From Rhizobium sullae (lineage in GTDB: Bacteria; Pseudomonadota; Alphaproteobacteria; Rhizobiales; Rhizobiaceae), in the NCBI RefSeq assembly GCF_025200715.1, contig NZ_CP104144.1:372001-436000 (forward strand): 64,000 nucleotides of DNA, given 5' to 3'. This document shows, in pieces, positions 61,926 to 64,000 of the stretch (position 1 is the first letter of the stretch; every line of letters begins with the position of its first letter). The notes beneath the pieces were generated by a model. The model made no database searches. It was not told the origin of the DNA and saw nothing but the letters and a program-made list of their open reading frames with translations. The position numbers and the translations under genes were made by a program.

Positions 61926-64000
61926 ATGATGAGAAATTTCCGCAAAATTGGCATTCTTGCCGGACTGGCGCTGAGCGTCTCGGCCGCAGCCTTGAATGCA
62001 TACGCATCCGAACCGACCATTCCGCCGGAGCCGGCGCCGTTTCCGGCTGAAGGCAAGATCAAGTACGTGGCCCGCGACTCCATTTTGGAGTTCAAGGCGC
62101 TGCCGGAATATAATGAGCCGGACTGGGTCAAGACGAATTTCGTAGATACCGGCAAGCTGCCGTCGGTCAAGGACCGGCTTCCGAAGGAGCCGCTGGTTTT
62201 CAAGACTGAGAACATGCCGGACGGCATCGGCGCTTACGGCGATACAATGCGCCATGTCATCGGCGGGCGCCCTGAAGGCTGGAATTATGGCGCCGGGCAG
62301 ACGCAGGGCTGGGGCGGCATCGATATCGGCCTTTCGGAATGCCTGACGCGCACCGCACCGCTCTTCCAGGTGGAGGCCAAGGATACGGAACCGCTTCCGA
62401 ACCTTGCCAAGAGCTGGGAATGGTCCGAGGATGGGCATAAGCTCACCATGCACCTGATCGAAGGCGCGAAATGGTCGGACGGCGCCCCCTTCGGTGCCGA
62501 CGACATCATGTTCTACTGGGAAGACGAGGTCATCGACCCGAACGTCTCGCCGCTTGGCGGCGGCGCATCACCGGAAGCCTTTGGTACGGGCACGACACTG
62601 AAGAAGATCGATGACCATACTGTCGAATGGACGTTCAAGGAGGCCTTCCCAAAACAATATCTCTACACGATGGCCTATCCCAATTTCTGCCCGGGTCCAT
62701 CGCATATCCTCAAGCCGCAGCATCCGAAATATTCAAAGAATACTTACGACCAGTTCAAGAACGCCTTCCCGCCGGAATATATGAACATGCCGGTGATGGG
62801 GGCTTGGGTGCCGGTCGAATACCGGCCGGACGACATCATCGTCATGCGCCGGAATCCATACTATTGGAAAGTCGACGAGAAGGGCAATCAGCTGCCCTAC
62901 CTCAACGAACTGCACTACAAGCTTTCGACTTGGGCAGACCGTGACGTTCAGGCGGTTGCCGGATCGGGCGACTTCTCGAACCTCGAGCAGCCGGAAAACT
63001 TCGTCGCTTCCTTGAAGCGCGCTGCCGAAAAGACGGCACCTGCCCGTCTCGCCTTCGGTCCCCGCCTGATCGGGTATAACCTGCGCATGAACTTTTCGGC
63101 CAACGGCTGGGGCGATCCGGACGGGCGCGGCCAGGCGATCCGCGAGCTGAACCGCAACGAGGATTTCCGCAAGGCTGTCACCATGGCCTTCGATCGCAAA
63201 GCCATCGGCGACTCGCTCGTTAAGGGGCCGTTCACGGCCATTTACCCCGGCGGCTTGTCGTCCGGTACGAGTTTCTATGATCGGCAATCGACCGTCTCTT
63301 ATCCATACGACCTTGAAGGCGCGAAGGCCGGGCTTGCAAAGGCGGGCCTGAAAGACACCGATGGCGACGGCTTCGTGAATTTCCCGGCCGGACAGGCGGG
63401 CGGAAAGAACGTCGAGATCGTGCTGCTCGTCAACAACGGCTATGCCACCGACAAGAGTCTTGCCGAAGGCGTCGTCGGCCAGATGGAGAAGCTTGGCCTC
63501 AAGATCATCATCAACGCACTCGACGGACCGAAGCGCGATGATGCACACTATGCCGGCCGCTTCGACTGGCTGATCCAGCGCAACACCACGGAACTGGCTT
63601 CGGTCGTGCAAAACACCGAGCAGCTCGCGCCTGTCGGCCCGCGTACCAGTTGGCACCACCGTGCCGGCAAGGACGACCAGCTTGATCTGATGCCCTTTGA
63701 AAAGGAGCTTGTCGATATCGTCAACAAATTCAGGACAAGCCAGAACAATGACGAGCGTGTCAGCCTGATGAAAGAGTATCAGAAGATCTCGACGGAGCAC
63801 GTAAATACTGTCGGCCTCACGGAGTATCCAGGGGCACTCATCATCAACAAGCGCTTCTCGAACATCCCGCAGGGCACGCCGATCTTCATGTTCAACTGGG
63901 CTGAAGATTCTGTCATCCGCGAGCGCCTGTGGGTGGCTGCCGACAAGCAGCAGAAATATGAACTTTTCCCCGAGCAACTTCCCGGCAAGCCGGGAGAGAA
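61926..64000 (+). CDS. agpA: Alpha-galactoside ABC substrate-binding protein, AgpA-like (partial)
   Basis: 691 codons are visible and the gene runs off the right edge. Start ATG 61926 after GAGGGAG. Signal peptide FRKIGILAGLALSVSAAALN (cleaved near AYA). It is an OppA-type (family 5) binding protein: LTRTAPLFQVEAKDTEPLPN, LAKSWEWSEDGHKLTMHLIE, WSDGAPFGADDIMFYWEDEV and MGAWVPVEYRPDDIIVMRRN. The N-terminal extension of about 100 residues before the usual fold is characteristic of AgpA. AgpA-type proteins bind melibiose, raffinose and related galactosides despite their peptide-binder fold. Permease and ATPase genes are expected beyond the window. Confidence 0.88.
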   Translation, partial: MMRNFRKIGILAGLALSVSAAALNAYASEPTIPPEPAPFPAEGKIKYVARDSILEFKALPEYNEPDWVKTNFVDTGKLPSVKDRLPKEPLVFKTENMPDGIGAYGDTMRHVIGGRPEGWNYGAGQTQGWGGIDIGLSECLTRTAPLFQVEAKDTEPLPNLAKSWEWSEDGHKLTMHLIEGAKWSDGAPFGADDIMFYWEDEVIDPNVSPLGGGASPEAFGTGTTLKKIDDHTVEWTFKEAFPKQYLYTMAYPNFCPGPSHILKPQHPKYSKNTYDQFKNAFPPEYMNMPVMGAWVPVEYRPDDIIVMRRNPYYWKVDEKGNQLPYLNELHYKLSTWADRDVQAVAGSGDFSNLEQPENFVASLKRAAEKTAPARLAFGPRLIGYNLRMNFSANGWGDPDGRGQAIRELNRNEDFRKAVTMAFDRKAIGDSLVKGPFTAIYPGGLSSGTSFYDRQSTVSYPYDLEGAKAGLAKAGLKDTDGDGFVNFPAGQAGGKNVEIVLLVNNGYATDKSLAEGVVGQMEKLGLKIIINALDGPKRDDAHYAGRFDWLIQRNTTELASVVQNTEQLAPVGPRTSWHHRAGKDDQLDLMPFEKELVDIVNKFRTSQNNDERVSLMKEYQKISTEHVNTVGLTEYPGALIINKRFSNIPQGTPIFMFNWAEDSVIRERLWVAADKQQKYELFPEQLPGKPGE

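Noticed and set aside
1..64000. CRISPR array, rRNA operon, intact IS or prophage
   Set aside because: No regularly spaced repeats of 25-40 bases, no rRNA text, and only fragments of transposases were seen.

Overview
The window looks like an accessory or plasmid-like region of a Rhizobiaceae genome (Rhizobium, Agrobacterium or Ensifer type). The grounds are high GC, several solute-uptake ABC operons each with its own regulator, a dmeF/dmeR-type metal pair, an alpha-galactoside locus in the agpT-agaL/melA-agpA order known from Sinorhizobium, and many decayed gene fragments. No rRNA, credible tRNA, CRISPR array or intact insertion sequence was seen.

Layout. 1-685: a RES-type toxin (cut by the window edge) behind a frameshifted antitoxin. 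1029-3389: a MalT-like LuxR regulator, divergent from a ten-gene operon at 3519-16178. That operon encodes a dipeptide-type ABC importer, two pairs of hydantoinase/oxoprolinase-like and DUF917 proteins in mirrored order around the binding protein, an isoaspartyl peptidase and an M19 dipeptidase. 16200-16923: two gene relics. 17053-18721: a membrane-anchored methyltransferase divergent from a TetR regulator. 18725-24333: a probable nickel/cobalt resistance island (NicO exporter, RcnR/CsoR regulator, CDF exporter, MFS protein) with small secreted proteins and a membrane-protein relic. 24656-26916: stress-type small genes (CsbD, DUF892, membrane proteins, one of only 25 residues).

27297-35415: a polar-amino-acid/opine-type ABC importer with two binding proteins, M28 and M20 hydrolases, and a divergent GntR regulator next to a perfect 16-bp palindrome. 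35590-40570: a CDF relic, a DUF882/M15 peptidase, a DUF1127 protein, a BTAD-TolB-TPR regulator and a transposase relic. 41105-48697: a detoxification-type cassette (metallo-beta-lactamase-fold hydrolase, NmrA-like reductase, periplasmic cupin, MscS-like channel, NDH-2-like flavoprotein, alpha/beta hydrolase, AraC regulator) with IS relics and a decayed AraC copy.

49515-58545: an HTH-only LuxR protein, two convergent ROK-type regulators without the ROK zinc motif, a GH38 alpha-mannosidase and a MalEFG-like importer lacking an ATPase gene. 58882-64000: a TRAP permease relic, then an AraC regulator, a GH4 alpha-galactosidase and the start of an AgpA-like binding protein.

Taken together this is a set of separate scavenging modules (regulator, importer and hydrolase for peptides or cyclic amides, amino-acid conjugates, mannosides and alpha-galactosides) interleaved with metal and stress functions. 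The least characterised module is the mirrored hydantoinase-like/DUF917 operon. The two-binding-protein importer with M20/M28 hydrolases comes next.
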